Origin: Porpolomopsis calyptriformis
Taxonomy: Eukaryota; Basidiomycota; Agaricomycetes; Agaricales; Hygrophoraceae
Direction: 5' to 3'
DNA: 64,000 nucleotides
Assembly: GCA_951640195.1 (NCBI GenBank)
Contig: OX621176.1
Span: forward strand, 310,001-374,000
Below the pieces are notes generated by a model. That model saw nothing but the letters and a program-made list of their open reading frames with translations, did no database searches and was not told the DNA's origin. The first letter of the stretch is position 1; each line of letters starts with the position of its first letter. The position numbers and the translations under genes are program-made. Positions 60,801 through 64,000 of the stretch are shown here, in pieces.

Positions 60801-63800
60801 TTGTTTGAACAAGAAAATGAAGCAGCCTTGAGACCAGGCACATTCACACTCAAGGACAGAGTGGCCATCCAAAGGTTAAGAAATGGCGACATCCATGAAA
60901 CCAGAAGATCTGGCCTAGACGATCAAGGCATCGCCTTCGATGCTTCTGGAGAAACCATAGACTTATGGGCAGAAGGACAAAATGAGCAGTCTAAACGAGA
61001 CCGCAGGCTGCCCTCAGATAGAAGGCAGTATTACCAGTCAGATGACAGTGAGTCAGACAACCCAGATCAAGGATTGTCTTCTGATGATGAGTCTGATCAT
61101 AGTGAAACGATAGACACTGGAAGTGATCAGTCAAGAAATTGACCCTCCAATGCTACCAGACACAGTAGTAAAAGAATGTCTAAACAGATGTCAAAAACAA
61201 CAACACAACACAGAAGTTGTAGCTGTAAACCTCATAAATATGAGGGGAAAGATCAATGCTCTGATTACCTCAGAGACATTCATCATAAATATCATAAATT
61301 AATTGATGAACAAGTGGGCAAACCACTAAAAGGAAACCTATCCAGTTTCCGAACCTCATCACCTAAACTGCCTACTCTAAAAGAGTATAGCGGTGAAGAG
61401 GACATTGAGAAATTCGATGGGTGGCTTCAATCATTCCTAAGATGGCTGAAATTGTCCAACTACACTGGACCTAATGTGGAGCCAGAGTGTATCACTTTAA
61501 CGGCTATTTATCTTGCAGACAAAGCAAGACAATGGTTTAACGACAATGTCAACAGCATGTCTAGGCAGAAACACCAATGGACATTTAAAGAGGTCATAAC
61601 TGGACTGTACGACTGGTTTATTCATGAAGCATCTATACAGGATGCTACTATGAAATTCTATTCAAGAAAGTACGCTATGGAAGGTGGTGTCTCAGGATGT
61701 TTCTATGACCTCAAGAGGTACACAGGACATATGATACACAAGCCTGACTTGTATATGTTCAAAACCAAATTATTATTGGGTCTACCTGCACAGATAACCA
61801 ATGCAGTTGTCCAGAAAGGTGTTACCACTGAAACCTCATCACTTGATACAATTCTCAAAGTGGCTCAATGTGTTGAAGAAAGCATTTGAATAAAGCATTG
61901 CTATAATGAGCGATGCAAGGCAACATCTAGAGTAACCAGTCAGCTGAAGGCAACTGCAAATATGTGGCCACCAACAAATCAGATGATGAATAAAGAAATG
62001 CTGTTATATTTGAAGCCAGTGTACAATAAGTACGCTAACAAATGAGGTCTATACAGACTGTATAGACCAACTGACAACTGTCAGCCTTACAGACTACTGC
62101 CAAATCAACCAAGTGGTTCTGGAAGTAGACTGACACTGCAGGCACTGGCACTGAATTGAAACCAGACTGGATTGTCTAGTGTGAAATGCTACATGTGTGG
62201 CAAGTTTGGCCACTATGTGACTGATCTGAAATGTCCCAATTTTGGGAAGCCCCACATGGCATCTATCCAAGAGGGGGAGGATGCATTCAAAATGGTAGCA
62301 GAAGATGCTATCGACAAGAACAACCAAGAGGCAGACAAGCCTCAAAACAACTACAGAATCGTAGTTGAGGAAGAGGAGGACAATCCTTTACAAGAATCAC
62401 AGTATACATGTCAGGACCGAGGTTCCAAGGGGGTTCTCTGGGCCTAGCATGACAATATAGAACTGACAAGTGTTCTGAAGAGACTGTTGGATTCAGGATG
62501 GAACCACAGTATGTAGACAAGTAAGTCAAAACTAGGGAGTCTACTATGAAAAAGCATATCTTTATATATAAAGCAATAAAAGGGAAATCTATGAAGGACT
62601 ATAAGGGACGAGTGTTTGAAGGTCATAGGGACCTGATATGTAAGGGATAATGGTCCATAATATAGTCTTTAAAGGGGGTTCAATAAGAGTATAGAATGAA
62701 GTGAAATGAAAGGGTAAAAGGGACTGTCATGAATGATCCGAGTGGCACAGTGGCTCAGAGTGCGCGAAACGAGTGTGCCCATTTGGCGCAGCTTTCAAGG
62801 AGCCCGGTGAACCAAGTTTGGAGTCAATCCAATCACTGGTTCTTGAGTTACGGTCTCTTTAGTGATTTTGGCATAAACACTATAAAAGGTGTGTGGAATG
62901 AGTATGCTTGTTTCACACAAGGTGTCACAATGTCACCTGAGAGTGCGCAAAATGAGTGTGCTCATTTGGCACAGATATTTCTGACAATACATCACAAGGT
63001 GAAGAGTATCACCTCCAAGAATATGATGAGTATGAAGAGTACTTACAAGAGGAAGACAACAATAACATTGTCAATGAACAGATACGTTCAATCAGAGAAA
63101 TGAGTAACCCTGCTTGTGAATTTATAGCATCTATAAACGATGAACAAGTGTTCAAAGAGGACACTCAACCCAAATCATGGGTTATAAGTCCAGCAGACAG
63201 CAGAACTGCCCAGCAAAGCTGAGCACAAAAGTAAGGCCTTTAGTGGCTCACATAGAATTAAACAGCCTTGTAGCTTTTGTAATGTTTGATACAGGCAGCA
63301 CCTCTGATGCCATTAGCCTAGAATTTCCAAGAGTTGCAAATTTGAAAATATATCAGTTAAAGGACCCTGTTCTGATCCAACTAGGATGCTGTGGGAGCAG
63401 ATCGTGGATTAACTACAGTACTTACTATCCTGTGCAGTATGAAAGTATCACAAAGAAATACTACTTCAATATTGTAAATATCAACAGATTCGATGCTATA
63501 ATTGGCATTGGGTTCATGCATGAATTTGAAATTATGCTAGAGCCTAGTGTGAACCAGATAATGGTCCACAGGGTGGCTGCTCCCACTCTAACTGAAGGGG
63601 AGGAAAACGATGAAATTGTGTGCAGACAATCGCTGCGACAAACTGAACAAAGGTCTGCTGAATGACTAGCAGATGCAGAACCGAAAGGTTCTGCAGGGAA
63701 GACATCTGGACAGGATGTTATAGAAACCAACAAACCAAGAGAGTTTGTCAAGGAGTTCTCAAGAAAAAGGTGTTCAGATGTGATGGTCATGCAGCATATG

Positions 63801-63850
63801 CATATAAGCAGGAATGGATGTGGGCTCAAATTGCTTTAGATGCTAAGATA
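60801..63850 (+). mobile_element. Decayed gag-protease of another Gypsy family
   Basis: Gag capsid part: KYEGKDQCSDYLRDIHHKYH, LPTLKEYSGEEDIEKFDGWL, WFNDNVNSMSRQKHQWTFKE. A knuckle CYMCGKFGHYVTDLKC is near 62200. The retropepsin part reads VAFVMFDTGSTSDAISLEF and FDAIIGIGFMHEFEI. In-frame stops occur, for example at 61139, 61888 and 62043. The family is distinct from G1 and G-old (FDTGS versus VDSGAS). The pol part is not in the window. Confidence 0.75.
62409..62986 (+). mobile_element. Solo LTR E inside the gag of the preceding element
   Basis: 578 bp from TGTCAGGACC to TTTCTGACA, flanked by ATACA on both sides (62404-62408, 62987-62991). Without it and one ATACA, the frame joins cleanly (..QESQYT + SQGEEYHLQ..). 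It has a TTTATATATAAAG box at about 62568 and an internal repeated AGTGCGC(A/G)AAA/CGAGTGTG segment. Orientation + is inferred from the TATA position. Confidence 0.85.
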
Positions 63851-64000
63851 TAATTCAAAAATATATTACCAAAGTCCCAAATTATATAAATCTATCTAGT
63901 ATTCCTTTCAATGTACTCCATCCTGGATTAGCTACCCTTATCCTTTCATAAACATTAGAGCTTATAAAGTTAGTATAACAAACCCTTTCACCATTGAAGG

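Overview
The window is nuclear DNA of a filamentous basidiomycete, most likely an Agaricomycete. Genes are cut by many short introns (about 45-70 nt, GT..AG). The NB-ARC/NACHT proteins with near-identical TPR or WD40 repeats, the Ty3/Gypsy and Copia elements, and several uncharacterised membrane families all fit that group. No rRNA, tRNA or CRISPR was found. Gene models were built by hand; where all exons could be joined I checked that the spliced length is a multiple of three.

Layout. (1) 1-5.7 kb is a core block: the 3' part of a Cid1-type nucleotidyltransferase, a complete YPK1-type AGC kinase, and a convergent four-helix MARVEL-like membrane protein. (2) 6.0-16.9 kb holds two related NB-ARC-TPR genes (NLR-1 on +, NLR-2 on -) facing each other around an FAD-dependent oxidase and a broken hypothetical gene. 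NLR-2 carries an N-terminal C2 plus SesB-like alpha/beta-hydrolase; NLR-1 has only a short motif exon and a one-base frameshift. (3) 17-28.6 kb has a Ser-rich protein, a multi-pass membrane protein, a pepsin-like protein lacking its catalytic Asp motifs, and four scattered NLR relics. (4) 28.6-41.3 kb has two NACHT-WD40 genes on either side of two housekeeping genes, gamma-tubulin complex component GCP2 and mitochondrial ribosomal protein uS4 (NAM9). (5) 42-58.1 kb is a nested retrotransposon island: an old Gypsy element (LTRs at 42.7 and 57.7 kb) interrupted by a younger complete Gypsy, several solo LTRs, and apparently inverted by LTR-LTR recombination. (6) 58.1-64 kb holds one intact unknown gene and a decayed gag-protease of another Gypsy family, itself split by a solo LTR.

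How it fits together. The four large NLR-type genes and four relics within 36 kb form an innate-immunity or allorecognition-type cluster in which sensor repeats (TPR, WD40), switch domains (NB-ARC, NACHT) and N-terminal modules (C2-hydrolase, helical domain, short motif exon) appear in different combinations. A short first exon and its leader are shared by NB-ARC-TPR and NACHT-WD40 loci, and two NB-ARC genes share a sharply bounded highly similar 3' half. This is direct sequence evidence of modular shuffling and conversion. The retrotransposon island shows stop codons mostly at former CGA codons, which points to cytosine-deamination silencing.
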